The notes under the pieces were generated by a model. It had not been told where the DNA came from and did not search any database. It saw only the letters and a program-made list of their open reading frames with translations. Positions 35,362-43,829 of a stretch of DNA of 64,000 nt are shown in pieces (the first letter of the stretch is position 1; every line of letters starts with the position of its first letter). Position numbers and translations under genes: made by a program. Source of the stretch: Rickettsiales bacterium (lineage in GTDB: Bacteria > Pseudomonadota > Alphaproteobacteria > Rickettsiales > UBA1997); the NCBI GenBank assembly GCA_017999675.1, contig JAGNLL010000003.1, positions 1 to 64,000 of the forward strand. The letters run 5' to 3'.

Positions 35362-37359
35362 TTATTCGTTCACAAACTCTATCACCACCTGGCCAATTCC
35401 AACGGTTTCACCTTCTTTGAATTTGATTTTACCAATTTTGATGTCGTGATCGGTACGAATTGAGTTTTCCATTTTCATCGCTTCAATCAATACCAGCTCT
35501 TGTCCTGCCTTAACTTCGTCACCTTCTTGCACTTTGAAGCGCACGATTTTTCCGGTGATTGGTGAGGTTAAATTTACTGGTTTTGGATTTTTAACAATTT
35601 TTGGCATGAATTTTGAAAGCTCGGCAATGCGCGGAGAGTAAACGCTAACGAACGCATCAAAGCCTGAATATTGCATTAAGTAGCTGCCAGTATTGTTGTT
35701 TTCGCGAATTTTAACCCCAACTTCAGCGCCGTTAATTTTAGCGCGGAAAAGCTTTTCGCCATTGTTCCACGAAGTGGTGATTTCAATTTCTTTGTGGTCG
35801 CATTCTAGCTTTAAAAATTCTTGTGATCTTTCTAGCAAGTTAACGAGGTAGGCCTTGTTGTCGATCATCACTACCCAACGATCAGAAACTTGCTTTTCGC
35901 GGTTGCGCAATTGGCCTGTCATGTGGCCGTTTCTTTCGTAGTTTTTTAAGAAGATGTGCATGGCGCTAGAAATAAAAACCTCTTCAGCGCGCGAGTCTAA
36001 TTCGCTACCCGAAAAGCCTTCTGGGAACTCTTCTTTGATGAAACTAGTGGTAAGATTTCCGCTCGCAAAACGCTCACTTTTCATGATGGTTTCAAGGAAG
36101 CTGATATTGTGCGAAACGCCGCCAATTGCAAAGCTGCCAAGTGCGGCTTGCATGTGTTTAATGGCTTCTGCTCTGTCTTTGCCGTAAGAGCAAAGTTTTG
36201 CGATCATGGCGTCGTAAAACATGCTCACTTCGCCGCCCTCATAAACACCGGTATCAACACGAACATTTTCGCTAGCTTCTGGCTCGATGTAGAGGTTGAT
36301 GCGGCCAGATGAAGGTAAAAATCCACGAGCAGGATCTTCGGCGTAAATACGCGATTCCATTGCCCAGCCGTTGAGTTTTACGTCCTCTTGTTTGAATGGA
36401 AGTTTTTCGCCCAAAGCAATTTTGATCATCAATTCAACAATGTCTAAACCAGTGATTAGCTCGGTGACAGGGTGCTCAACTTGCAGACGAGTATTCATTT
36501 CAAGGAAATAAAAATTCTTATTTTTATCCATGATGTACTCGATGGTACCAGCTGAGAAATAGCCCACTTTTTTTGCCAACGCTTTTGACTGCTCGTACAT
36601 TTTGTTGCGCGTCACTTCGTCCATAAAAGGGCTTGGCGCTTCTTCAATTACTTTTTGGTTGTTGCGTTGAATTGAGCACTCTCTTTCACCTAAGCACACA
36701 GTGTTTCCTTGCTTGTCGGCGATTACTTGAATTTCGATGTGACGTGGATTTTCAATAAATTTTTCAATAAAAATACGGTCATCCGAAAAGCTGTTGCGCG
36801 CTTCGTTTGAAGCAGAAAGGAAGGCCTCAGCAACGTCTTCTTTGTTCCACACAATTCTCATGCCTTTTCCACCACCACCGGCAGATGCTTTAACCATTAC
36901 TGGAAAGCCAATTTGTTCGGCAATATTTGCAGCTTCAGCACCATCTTTAACAATTCCCATGTGACCCGGAACCGTGCTAACACCTGCGTCAATCGCTAAT
37001 TTTTTTGACTCAATTTTGTCACCCATCATTTCAATTGAGTAAACCGAAGGGCCCACAAAAATTACTCCAGCTTTTTCTAGAGAGTTGGCAAAAGCACGAT
37101 TTTCTGACAAAAATCCGTAGCCAGGATGCACCATTGTTGCGCCAGTTTTTTTTACCGCGGCTAAAATTTTATCGACGTTCAAATAACTTTGCGAAGACGG
37201 CGAATGGCCAATATTTACGGCTTCATCAGCCATTTGCACGAATAGCGAGTTGGTGTCGGCATCAGAATAAACAGCAACAGTTTTAATACCTAATTTGCGG
37301 CAAGATTTAATAATGCGGCAAGCGATTTCGCCACGATTGGCGATCAGTAATTTATGCAT
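35362..37359 (-). CDS. pccA: Propionyl-CoA carboxylase alpha subunit (biotin carboxylase plus biotin carrier)
   Basis: Biotin-dependent acyl-CoA carboxylase subunit. The 665 residues hold a biotin carboxylase domain at about 1-450 (HKLLIANRGEIACRII; ATP-grasp glycine loop KASAGGGGKGMRIV near 160; EMNTRLQVEHPVTE near 287). A linking region follows, then a biotinyl domain ending near residue 660 with the biotinylation motif EAMKMEN near 626. The fused carrier distinguishes it from acetyl-CoA carboxylase AccC. The start at MHKLLIANRGE is by homology. No pccB or methylmalonyl-CoA gene is adjacent. The role is odd-chain or branched-chain acyl breakdown feeding succinyl-CoA. Confidence 0.9.
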   Translation of the reverse strand: MHKLLIANRGEIACRIIKSCRKLGIKTVAVYSDADTNSLFVQMADEAVNIGHSPSSQSYLNVDKILAAVKKTGATMVHPGYGFLSENRAFANSLEKAGVIFVGPSVYSIEMMGDKIESKKLAIDAGVSTVPGHMGIVKDGAEAANIAEQIGFPVMVKASAGGGGKGMRIVWNKEDVAEAFLSASNEARNSFSDDRIFIEKFIENPRHIEIQVIADKQGNTVCLGERECSIQRNNQKVIEEAPSPFMDEVTRNKMYEQSKALAKKVGYFSAGTIEYIMDKNKNFYFLEMNTRLQVEHPVTELITGLDIVELMIKIALGEKLPFKQEDVKLNGWAMESRIYAEDPARGFLPSSGRINLYIEPEASENVRVDTGVYEGGEVSMFYDAMIAKLCSYGKDRAEAIKHMQAALGSFAIGGVSHNISFLETIMKSERFASGNLTTSFIKEEFPEGFSGSELDSRAEEVFISSAMHIFLKNYERNGHMTGQLRNREKQVSDRWVVMIDNKAYLVNLLERSQEFLKLECDHKEIEITTSWNNGEKLFRAKINGAEVGVKIRENNNTGSYLMQYSGFDAFVSVYSPRIAELSKFMPKIVKNPKPVNLTSPITGKIVRFKVQEGDEVKAGQELVLIEAMKMENSIRTDHDIKIGKIKFKEGETVGIGQVVIEFVNE

Positions 37360-37452
37360 GATTTTATTGATATTTGTGAGATTTGCTTTGGTATGAAGGA
37401 GGCGGCGGACGCTAAAAACTAAGATCAAAAAATCAAATTAAAAAACCCCTCG

Positions 37453-38310
37453 ATGCCTCTTTCGAATTACATAAAACTCACGCGCCTTAACCAACCAACC
37501 GGAATTTGGCTGTTATTTTTGCCATGCCTTTTTGGCATTTTTTTGGCGCTCAAAAAATTACCAAATTTTGAAACTATTGAGGCCGCAAGAATCATTTTAT
37601 TATTTTTAGCAGGCTCAATCGTAATGCGCTCTGCCGGCTGTGTAATTAACGATTTAATCGATCAAAAATTTGATGAGAAAGTTGAGCGCACCAAAAATCG
37701 ACCGCTCGCCGCAAAAAAAATCTCACGTCGCGCTGCCTTGATTTTGCTGGGTGTTTTGCTGTTTTTGGGTTTTTTAATTTTGCTACAATTTAACACCCGC
37801 ACAATTTTAAGCGGATTTGCCGCGCTAGCGCTGGTTGCAAGCTATCCACTGATGAAGCGCATCACCCATTATCCGCAAGTTTTTTTGGGCCTTACTTTTA
37901 ATTTTGGCGTTTTAATGGCCAGCCTCGCACTGCTTGAAAACATTGGCATTGGCGCCGTAATTCTTTATTTTGCCTGCATCATTTGGACGGTGATTTACGA
38001 CACAATTTACGCTTACCAAGACATTGATGACGACTTAAAAATTGGCGTAAAATCTACCGCAATAAAGTTTAAGCAAAATCCAAAAAAGATTTTAACCGCA
38101 CTAAATTTTGCTTTATTTGCAGCCTTGACCCTCTTGGGCTGGAAAGAAAATTTTGAGTCAGGATTTTTTCTAGCAGCTCTCACAGCCGACCTGTTTTTAA
38201 ATCACAAAATCAAAGCTTGCGATTTCACCAATTCGCAAAATTGCCTAAAAGTTTTTAAGACAAATATTTGGGTCGGATTTCTGATTTTAACCGCAATTAT
38301 TTTAGGCTAA
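37453..38310 (+). CDS. ubiA: 4-hydroxybenzoate polyprenyltransferase
   Basis: Membrane prenyltransferase of ubiquinone synthesis, attaching the polyprenyl chain to 4-hydroxybenzoate. The 285 residues contain about eight membrane helices. Both prenyl-pyrophosphate/Mg binding motifs are present: CVINDLIDQKFDEKVERTKN near residue 62 and YAYQDIDDDLKIGVKSTAI near residue 182. The N-terminal RLNQPTGIWLLFLPCLFGI is the UbiA signature. Its TAA stop overlaps the nadD ATG (TAATG). Confidence 0.94.
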   Translation: MPLSNYIKLTRLNQPTGIWLLFLPCLFGIFLALKKLPNFETIEAARIILLFLAGSIVMRSAGCVINDLIDQKFDEKVERTKNRPLAAKKISRRAALILLGVLLFLGFLILLQFNTRTILSGFAALALVASYPLMKRITHYPQVFLGLTFNFGVLMASLALLENIGIGAVILYFACIIWTVIYDTIYAYQDIDDDLKIGVKSTAIKFKQNPKKILTALNFALFAALTLLGWKENFESGFFLAALTADLFLNHKIKACDFTNSQNCLKVFKTNIWVGFLILTAIILG

Positions 38311-38825
38311 TGAAAGTTGGACTACTCGGCGGCAGCTTTAATCCACCTCATCAAGGGCATCTTCACATTAGCAATTTGGCGGTGAAAAAACTGGGATTAA
38401 ATCAAGTTTGGTGGATTCCAACAGCGCACAATCCACTAAAAGATAAATCGATTTACGACACTTACGAAAATCGCGTTGAAAAATGCCAAATTTTAACCGC
38501 AAAAAATCCGAGAATTTACGTCAAAAAATTTGACGAAATTTACACCGAAATTTTGCTAAAAAAACTCAAAGCTCGCTACAAAAATATCGAATTTTTTTGG
38601 CTAATGGGCGCAGATAATTTAGAAAAATTTCATCAGTGGGAGGGCTTTAAAAAGCTGGTTCATCAGGTACCTTTGATGATTTTCTCACGCGAAAAAAACT
38701 TAAGGAAAGTTAAAAAAACCAAAGCGTGGAAATTTATTTTACCTTCAAATTACAAAGTTTTTTTTAGCAAAAATTTGGATATTTCTTCGACAGAAATCAG
38801 AGCTAAAAACCGAGTGTGCGAATAA
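38310..38825 (+). CDS. nadD: Nicotinate-nucleotide adenylyltransferase
   Basis: Converts nicotinate mononucleotide to deamido-NAD. The 171 residues show the nucleotidyltransferase motifs LLGGSFNPPHQGHLHI near the N-terminus and ISSTEIR near the C-terminus, with WLMGADNLEKFHQWEGF in the middle. The start ATG overlaps the ubiA stop. The C-terminus is shorter than in E. coli and runs into palindromic repeat B: the last codons (..RVCE) and the TAA stop lie within the left arm of the repeat, so insertion of the repeat may have trimmed or replaced the original 3' end. Confidence 0.93.
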   Translation: MKVGLLGGSFNPPHQGHLHISNLAVKKLGLNQVWWIPTAHNPLKDKSIYDTYENRVEKCQILTAKNPRIYVKKFDEIYTEILLKKLKARYKNIEFFWLMGADNLEKFHQWEGFKKLVHQVPLMIFSREKNLRKVKKTKAWKFILPSNYKVFFSKNLDISSTEIRAKNRVCE

Positions 38826-38948
38826 CCACCCCAACCCCTCCTTGAAAAGGGAGAAAATAGCCTAAACGGCTATTTTCGGCATCAGCCAAACTCGCACTTA
38901 AAGCCCCTCCTTTTCAAGGAGGGGTTGGGGGTGGTTATTCGCACACTC
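38812..38948. repeat. Palindromic repeat, family B, copy 1
   Basis: Large inverted repeat. The left arm is GAATAACCACCCCAACCCCT with flanks; the right arm is its near-complement ending GGGGTGGTTATTC. The pairing continues outwards into GAGTGTGC (38812-38819) and GCACACTC (38941-38948). The inner part holds an AAAATAGCC/GGCTATTTT hairpin. It matches copy 2 at 46649-46774. The left arm supplies the stop codon of nadD. Confidence 0.88.
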
Positions 38949-38965
38949 AAAATTATAAATAAACA

Positions 38966-39763
38966 ATGACACCCAACTACATAATCGATACCCACTGCCA
39001 CCTAGACCTCATTGAAAAACAAGGCTCAAACATCGAAGAAGTAATCGAAAACTCCCTGCAAAATAACGTCAAAATTCTGCAAACAATTTGCACGCGCATC
39101 ACCGAAATCGACAAAATTTTGCACTACACCAAGCTTCACGATTTTATTTACGCCTCGGTTGGAATTCACCCCTGCAACGTTGCCGACCAGCCTAAAACCA
39201 GCGCCGACGAGATTTTAAAACTTTGTCAAACTCACAAAAAAATTATTGGAATTGGCGAAACTGGGCTCGATTATTATCACGACACTTCGTCAATTGATCT
39301 GCAAAAAATCAGCTTTTTAGAGCACATTAAAGCCTCGCAAGAAAATGATTTGCCGGTAATTATTCACAGCAGAAACGCCGATTTCGACATGATGGAAATT
39401 TTACAAAGTGAGCAAAAAAACAAAAACTTCCCCGCGCTTTTGCACTGTTTTTCTAGCTCAAAAGAATTGTCGAAAAAGGCTTTGGATTTGGGAATTTACA
39501 TTTCGATTGCCGGCATCGTCACTTTTAAAAATGCTACCGAGCTACAAGAAATCGTAAAATTCTTGCCACTCGAATCTTTGCTAGTTGAAACCGATTCACC
39601 TTATTTGGCACCAATGCCGCATCGCGGAAAAACTAATCAACCTGCCTTTACTCGTCACGTGGTAGAATTTATTGCTGAGTTAAAAGGCCTAACCGCTGAC
39701 GAAGTTGCCAGACAAACTTCTGATAATTTTTTCAAAATCTTTAAACGAGCCCAAAGGTTATGA
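38966..39763 (+). CDS. tatD: TatD-family metal-dependent DNase
   Basis: Amidohydrolase-fold hydrolase of the TatD/YcfH family, linked to DNA repair and 3'-5' exonuclease activity. The 265 residues carry IIDTHCHLDLI (metal His pair) near residue 7, SVGIHPCNV near 63, GIGETGLDYYH near residue 95 (metal Glu), PVIIHSRNA near 128, LHCFSSS near 155 and ETDSPYLAPMPHRGKTNQP near 210 (catalytic Asp). The family has several paralogs per genome, so the exact activity is uncertain. It overlaps tadA by 4 bases. Confidence 0.93.
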   Translation: MTPNYIIDTHCHLDLIEKQGSNIEEVIENSLQNNVKILQTICTRITEIDKILHYTKLHDFIYASVGIHPCNVADQPKTSADEILKLCQTHKKIIGIGETGLDYYHDTSSIDLQKISFLEHIKASQENDLPVIIHSRNADFDMMEILQSEQKNKNFPALLHCFSSSKELSKKALDLGIYISIAGIVTFKNATELQEIVKFLPLESLLVETDSPYLAPMPHRGKTNQPAFTRHVVEFIAELKGLTADEVARQTSDNFFKIFKRAQRL

Positions 39764-40203
39764 AAAATAATTTTATGGAAGCCGCTTTAGCTCAGGCTCG
39801 TTTAGCTTTTGAAAAAGACGAAGTTCCGGTTGGCTCAATCATAGTTGAAGACGGAAAAATCATTTCTAGCACCCACAATTGCAATTTAACTCAAAAAGAT
39901 CCAACCGCCCACGCCGAAATTTTAACCCTACGCAAAGCGGCTGAAATTAAAGGCACTTCCAGACTCGATAATTGCGACCTTTATGTGACGCTCGAGCCTT
40001 GCGCCATGTGCGCTGCGGCTATTTCTTTAGCCAGAATTCGCCGAGTTTACTACGCAGCCTCAGATAAAAAATTTGGTGCCATTGAAAATGGAGTTAGGTT
40101 TTTTTCCAGCTCATCTTGTCACCATAAACCAGAGGTTTACTCGGGAATTTCAGAAGAAGAATCGAAGAAATTGCTGCAAGATTTTTTTAAGTCGAAGAGA
40201 TAG
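39760..40203 (+). CDS. tadA: tRNA-specific adenosine deaminase
   Basis: Deaminates A34 to inosine in tRNA-Arg(ACG), an essential wobble modification. The 147 residues hold the zinc-binding and catalytic motif HAEILTLRKAA near residue 51 and the PCAMCAAAI motif near 82, as in cytidine-deaminase-fold TadA. The GSIIVEDGKIIS N-terminal strand is typical. The ATG overlaps the tatD stop (ATGA). A parS-like site begins right after the stop codon. Confidence 0.95.
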   Translation: MKNNFMEAALAQARLAFEKDEVPVGSIIVEDGKIISSTHNCNLTQKDPTAHAEILTLRKAAEIKGTSRLDNCDLYVTLEPCAMCAAAISLARIRRVYYAASDKKFGAIENGVRFFSSSSCHHKPEVYSGISEEESKKLLQDFFKSKR

Positions 40204-40219
40204 TTTTTCACGTGGAACA
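40204..40219. promoter_or_regulatory. parS-like centromere site
   Basis: TTTTTCACGTGGAACA at 40204-40219 differs at one position from the chromosomal parS form TGTTTCACGTGGAACA and keeps the central CACGTG and the GGAACA arm. It sits directly between tadA and parA, the expected place near parAB. ParB should bind it, both for chromosome segregation and possibly for autoregulation of the adjacent promoter. Confidence 0.8.
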
Positions 40220-40226
40220 ATTTTGT

Positions 40227-40254
40227 TTGACAGAAACTAATCCATTTTTAAGTT
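40227..40254 (+). promoter_or_regulatory. Candidate promoter of the parA operon
   Basis: TTGACA (40227-40232) with a 16-base spacer and TAAGTT (40249-40254), a perfect -35 with a weak -10. It lies 8 bases past the parS-like site and 40 bases before the parA ATG. Confidence 0.45.
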
Positions 40255-40294
40255 GCACCCTACCTCAATTTTTTCACAAAAAACTTAAAAAATC

Positions 40295-41083
40295 ATGACT
40301 CACCATCAAAAACGCGCCAAGGTTTTTTCAATCGTAAACCAAAAAGGTGGCGTTGGTAAAACAACCACAGCTGTCAATCTCGCCGCCGCTTTTGCACTAA
40401 TGAAAAAGAAGGTTCTTTTTATTGATATGGACCCACAAGGAAATGCCAGCACTGGATTTGGCATTGCCCAAGCGCAGAGACAAAAAACAATTTACGAGAT
40501 CTTAATTGGTGAGTGCCACATTAAAGATTCTACCGTTCCAACCAGAATCAAAAACCTCAGCATTATTACCTCAACCGTCGATTTATCAGCCTGCGAAGTT
40601 GAGTTAGTCGAGGTAAATAAAAGAGAATTTTTACTACGCCGTGCCCTTAAAGAGGTGATTCACGATTACGATTATATTTTTATCGACTGCCCACCATCTT
40701 TAGGGCTTTTAACAATCAACGCCTTAACCGCTTCGGACTCAATTTTAATTCCAATGCAATGTGAATTTTTTTCGCTCGAAGGCTTAAGTCACCTACTAAC
40801 CACTCTCGATTTAGTAAAAGAAAACTTAAATCACGAACTAACAATTGGCGGCATTATTTTAACCATGCGCGACCGCAGAAATAAGCTAACCGAACAAGTT
40901 GAAATTGACGTTCGCGACTTTTTAAAAGACAAAGTTTTTGAACATGGAATTCCTAGAAACGTGAAGCTCTCGGAAGCTCCATCACATGGACTACCTGGAA
41001 TAATTTACGACGCAAAATGCTTGGGCTCGCAGGCCTACATCAAGTTAGCAAAAGAAATCTTACAGAAAGAAAACTCTCATTAA
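40295..41083 (+). CDS. parA: Chromosome-partitioning ATPase ParA
   Basis: Deviant-Walker ATPase that drives origin segregation with ParB-parS. The 262 residues contain NQKGGVGKTTTAVNLAAAFA near residue 13 (deviant Walker A), FIDMDPQGNASTGFG near residue 42, and DYIFIDCPPSLGLLTINAL near residue 125. It lacks the extra N-terminal HTH of plasmid ParA type Ia proteins, so it is the chromosomal Soj type. parB follows after 24 bases. Confidence 0.97.
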   Translation: MTHHQKRAKVFSIVNQKGGVGKTTTAVNLAAAFALMKKKVLFIDMDPQGNASTGFGIAQAQRQKTIYEILIGECHIKDSTVPTRIKNLSIITSTVDLSACEVELVEVNKREFLLRRALKEVIHDYDYIFIDCPPSLGLLTINALTASDSILIPMQCEFFSLEGLSHLLTTLDLVKENLNHELTIGGIILTMRDRRNKLTEQVEIDVRDFLKDKVFEHGIPRNVKLSEAPSHGLPGIIYDAKCLGSQAYIKLAKEILQKENSH

Positions 41084-41107
41084 TTACAAAATCAACTCGA
41101 GGCAAAA

Positions 41108-42022
41108 ATGACAGAAAATCATCCAGAAAAAAAACTAGGTCGCGGCTTGTCAGCATTGCTTGGCGAAAGTCATGCGAAGAAAGACAGCTTAATTTCAACG
41201 CCAGATTTTAAAGCGGTTGAATCAATCGATATCAGCAAAATCAATGCTGGTGTTTATCAGCCACGCAAAAATTTTGACTCAGCTGAGTTGCAAGAACTCG
41301 CCAACTCAATCAAAGAAAATGGCCTGATTCAACCAATTATTTTGCGTAAAATTGGCAATGAAGATCATTACGAAATCATCGCGGGAGAGCGCAGATTTCG
41401 CGCCACTATTTTAGCGGGTCTCTCAAAAATTTCGGCGATTGTCAAAAAGATTAATAATCACGAAGCACTTGAGCTTGCGATCATTGAAAATATCCAAAGA
41501 ACCGATCTTTCTTTAATTGAAGAAGCTGATGGTTACCAAAAATTGATTGAAGAATTTTCTTACTCTCAAGACCAAATCGCCAAAAGAGTTGGCAAAAGTC
41601 GTAGTCACGTTGCCAATCTTTTGCGACTTTTGGGATTGCCAACATCTGTGCGTGAAATGCTGGATAAAAAATTAATTTCAATGGGCCATGCGCGCGCCAT
41701 TATTAATTCGAATAATCCTGAAAAATTAGCCAAGAAAATTATCGATGAGGCTTTAACGGTTCGTCACGCTGAAGATTTGGTGCGCGATGAAAGAGTGGAG
41801 AAAGTAAAAAGCACGCCACTTTTGGTTAGAACTGAGTCACGGATTAAATTTATAAATAGCGAACATTTGACGATTTTAGAAAATAAACTTTCTGAACTTA
41901 GCGGCATGGAAGCTAAAATTTCTTACAACTCTTTTAAAAATAACGGCCGAATTTCAATCAAGTTTGGCGACTTTGAAAAAGTTCAACAACTAATCGAAAA
42001 ATTGGAGAAAAGTTTCACATGA
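41108..42022 (+). CDS. parB: Chromosome-partitioning protein ParB
   Basis: CTPase and DNA-clamp protein that loads at parS. The 304 residues start with an arginine-containing ParA-interacting segment (KKLGRGLSALLGE). The ParB/Srx domain follows with YQPRKNFDSAELQELANSI near 50 and the CTP-binding GERRFRATILAG near residue 96 plus ENIQRTDLSLIEEADGYQ near 130. An HTH near 155-185 (YSQDQIAKRVGKSRSHVANL) comes next, then a C-terminal dimerisation domain. Its stop overlaps the hisC ATG by 4 bases. Confidence 0.97.
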   Translation: MTENHPEKKLGRGLSALLGESHAKKDSLISTPDFKAVESIDISKINAGVYQPRKNFDSAELQELANSIKENGLIQPIILRKIGNEDHYEIIAGERRFRATILAGLSKISAIVKKINNHEALELAIIENIQRTDLSLIEEADGYQKLIEEFSYSQDQIAKRVGKSRSHVANLLRLLGLPTSVREMLDKKLISMGHARAIINSNNPEKLAKKIIDEALTVRHAEDLVRDERVEKVKSTPLLVRTESRIKFINSEHLTILENKLSELSGMEAKISYNSFKNNGRISIKFGDFEKVQQLIEKLEKSFT

Positions 42023-43092
42023 AATTATTAGCACATTCCTACATTTCTGAAATCGACAATTACATTCCCGGAAAAGCCAAAATCGGCAGCAAAAAAGCCA
42101 TCAAACTTTCGTCAAACGAAAATGCTTTAGGCTCAAGCCCAAAAGCAATCGATGCTTACGAGAAACATGCCGCTGAAGTTGTGCGCTACGCCGATGGAGC
42201 CTGCACTGCACTTCGCGAAGCAATCGCAGCTAAAAACAAAATCTCTGCCGAGCAGATTGTTTGCGGCGCTGGTTCTGACGAAATTTTAGCTTTTCTAACT
42301 TCAGCTTTTGCCGGAGTTGGCGACGAGGTAATTTACAGCGAATATGGGTTTTTGATGTATCCAATTTCTGCCAAACGCGTTGGCGCAAAAGCGGTAAAAG
42401 TTAAAGAAAAAAACCTTAGAACTGATGTTGATGCAATTCTTGCTGCGATCACGCCAAAGACCAAAATCATTTTTATTGCCAACCCAAACAACCCAACCGG
42501 CTCTTACGTTACTGAGGCAGAAGTAAGAAAATTAATTAACGGCACACCAAGAAATGTGCTGATTGTTTTAGATCACGCCTACGAAGAATTTGTTGAAGAG
42601 TCAGATTATCCAAATGCCATCGCCTTGGTGAATGAATTTGAAAATGTCGTTGCAACTCGCACTTTCTCAAAAATTTACGGCCTTGCCAGCTTGCGCATTG
42701 GTTGGTGCTATTCTTCAAGCTACATTGCTCAAGTTTTAAACAAAATTCGCGGGCCATTTAACGTTGGCGGACCAGCGCAATTTGCAGCTGTTGCAGCTTT
42801 ACAAGATGATGATTTTTTTGTCTCATCTAAAGCTCACAACAAAAAATGGCTTAAGTTTTTCTTTGCAGAAATTGCCAAAATTGCTGCTGTTAAAGCTCAC
42901 CCATCAATTGCCAATTTTATTTTGTTAGATTTTGGCAGCCTTGAAAATTGCCAAAAAGCCAACGCCAAACTTTTAGAAAATGGCTTTATTTTGCGTGAAA
43001 TGGCGGGATACGGACTTCCAAATTGTTTACGTTTAACGATTGGAACCGAGGCCGAAAATTTAGAAGTTTTAGAAATTTTAAAGGCACTTTAA
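42019..43092 (+). CDS. hisC: Histidinol-phosphate / aromatic aminotransferase
   Basis: Class II PLP aminotransferase of 357 residues. Seen are LSSNENALGSSPKA near residue 30, the ANPNNPTGSYV motif near 155, the PLP-lysine motif RTFSKIYGLASLRIGW near 218 and a C-terminal NCLRLTIGTEAEN. HisC homologs outside his operons often serve as aromatic or broad-range aminotransferases. No other his gene is present and it lies inside a parAB unit, so tyrosine/phenylalanine synthesis is an equally likely role. It is coupled to parB (ATGA) and to the protease gene (TAATG). Confidence 0.92.
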   Translation: MKLLAHSYISEIDNYIPGKAKIGSKKAIKLSSNENALGSSPKAIDAYEKHAAEVVRYADGACTALREAIAAKNKISAEQIVCGAGSDEILAFLTSAFAGVGDEVIYSEYGFLMYPISAKRVGAKAVKVKEKNLRTDVDAILAAITPKTKIIFIANPNNPTGSYVTEAEVRKLINGTPRNVLIVLDHAYEEFVEESDYPNAIALVNEFENVVATRTFSKIYGLASLRIGWCYSSSYIAQVLNKIRGPFNVGGPAQFAAVAALQDDDFFVSSKAHNKKWLKFFFAEIAKIAAVKAHPSIANFILLDFGSLENCQKANAKLLENGFILREMAGYGLPNCLRLTIGTEAENLEVLEILKAL

Positions 43093-43706
43093 TGAATTTT
43101 AACAATTTGAGCACCAGCGATTGGCAAAGTTTTAGCTACTTGGCAATAATTTTGGTGGTGATGTTGAGCAGTTTATTTTCGCGCGGCATGGCTTTTGGTA
43201 AAATTTTTAAATATTTGGCAATCTGGTCAGCTGTTGGGTTGGTTTTTGTGGCGCTTTACTCTTATCGCTTTGAATTTGCCGATTTTAAAACTCGAATTGC
43301 TGGCGAAATAAATCCAACTTCGGTTCGTGTTAGCGATTCTGGAGAGTTAGAAATTAACCTTGCCCAAGACGGCCATTTTTATATCGACGTTACAATCAAC
43401 AACATGCCCGTTCGGTTCATGATTGATACTGGTGCAAGTGATATTGTGATGAGCTTAAAAGAAGCAAAAAGACTTGGAATTGACCTAAAAAAACTAACCT
43501 TCAACAAACCCTACCAAACTGCCAACGGCACATCTTGGGGAGCCAGCGTCACACTTGAAAAAGTAGAAGTTGGAAATGCTGTTTTTCACGATGTTTCAGC
43601 CTCAATAAACAACGCCGACATGGGAACTTCGCTTTTAGGGATGAGCTTTTTGCGTAAGTTTAAGAAATATGAATTTTATCGTAATCGGTTGGTTTTGACG
43701 ATTTAG
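43092..43706 (+). CDS. Membrane-anchored retropepsin-like aspartic protease
   Basis: A 204-residue protein with two N-terminal membrane helices (about residues 15-30 and 38-57). A single retropepsin-like domain follows with the catalytic motif FMIDTGASDIVMS near residue 115 and a C-terminal SLLGMSFLRKFKKYEF flap-partner motif. It fits the clan AA proteases of the TIGR02281 type found across proteobacteria. These are presumed to work as dimers; the substrate is unknown. The ATG overlaps the hisC stop, placing it as the last gene of parA-parB-hisC. A long palindrome follows the stop. Confidence 0.88.
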   Translation: MNFNNLSTSDWQSFSYLAIILVVMLSSLFSRGMAFGKIFKYLAIWSAVGLVFVALYSYRFEFADFKTRIAGEINPTSVRVSDSGELEINLAQDGHFYIDVTINNMPVRFMIDTGASDIVMSLKEAKRLGIDLKKLTFNKPYQTANGTSWGASVTLEKVEVGNAVFHDVSASINNADMGTSLLGMSFLRKFKKYEFYRNRLVLTI

Positions 43707-43721
43707 GAAAGTCTGCCGCTT

Positions 43722-43812
43722 AAAATCGTATTCATGCTGAGCTTGTGTGAGGCATGATTCAAGTCTCGGGCTAGAATCATGCCTCACACAAGCTCAGCAT
43801 GAATACGATTTT
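43722..43812. repeat. Perfect 38-base inverted repeat between protease gene and virB9
   Basis: Left arm 43722-43759 and right arm 43775-43812 are exact reverse complements over 38 bases, with a 15-base loop. The right arm ends in a run of five T, so it could end the protease transcript; the left end reads as A-rich and could end virB9 on the other strand. It lies between two converging genes. Confidence 0.92.
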
Positions 43813-43829
43813 TACCTCTTAAGACTTAT

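Noticed and set aside
43722-43812. CRISPR-like or att-site interpretation of the palindromes
   Set aside because: They are single inverted repeats without spaced direct repeats, no cas genes or integrase are present, and they do not duplicate tRNA ends.
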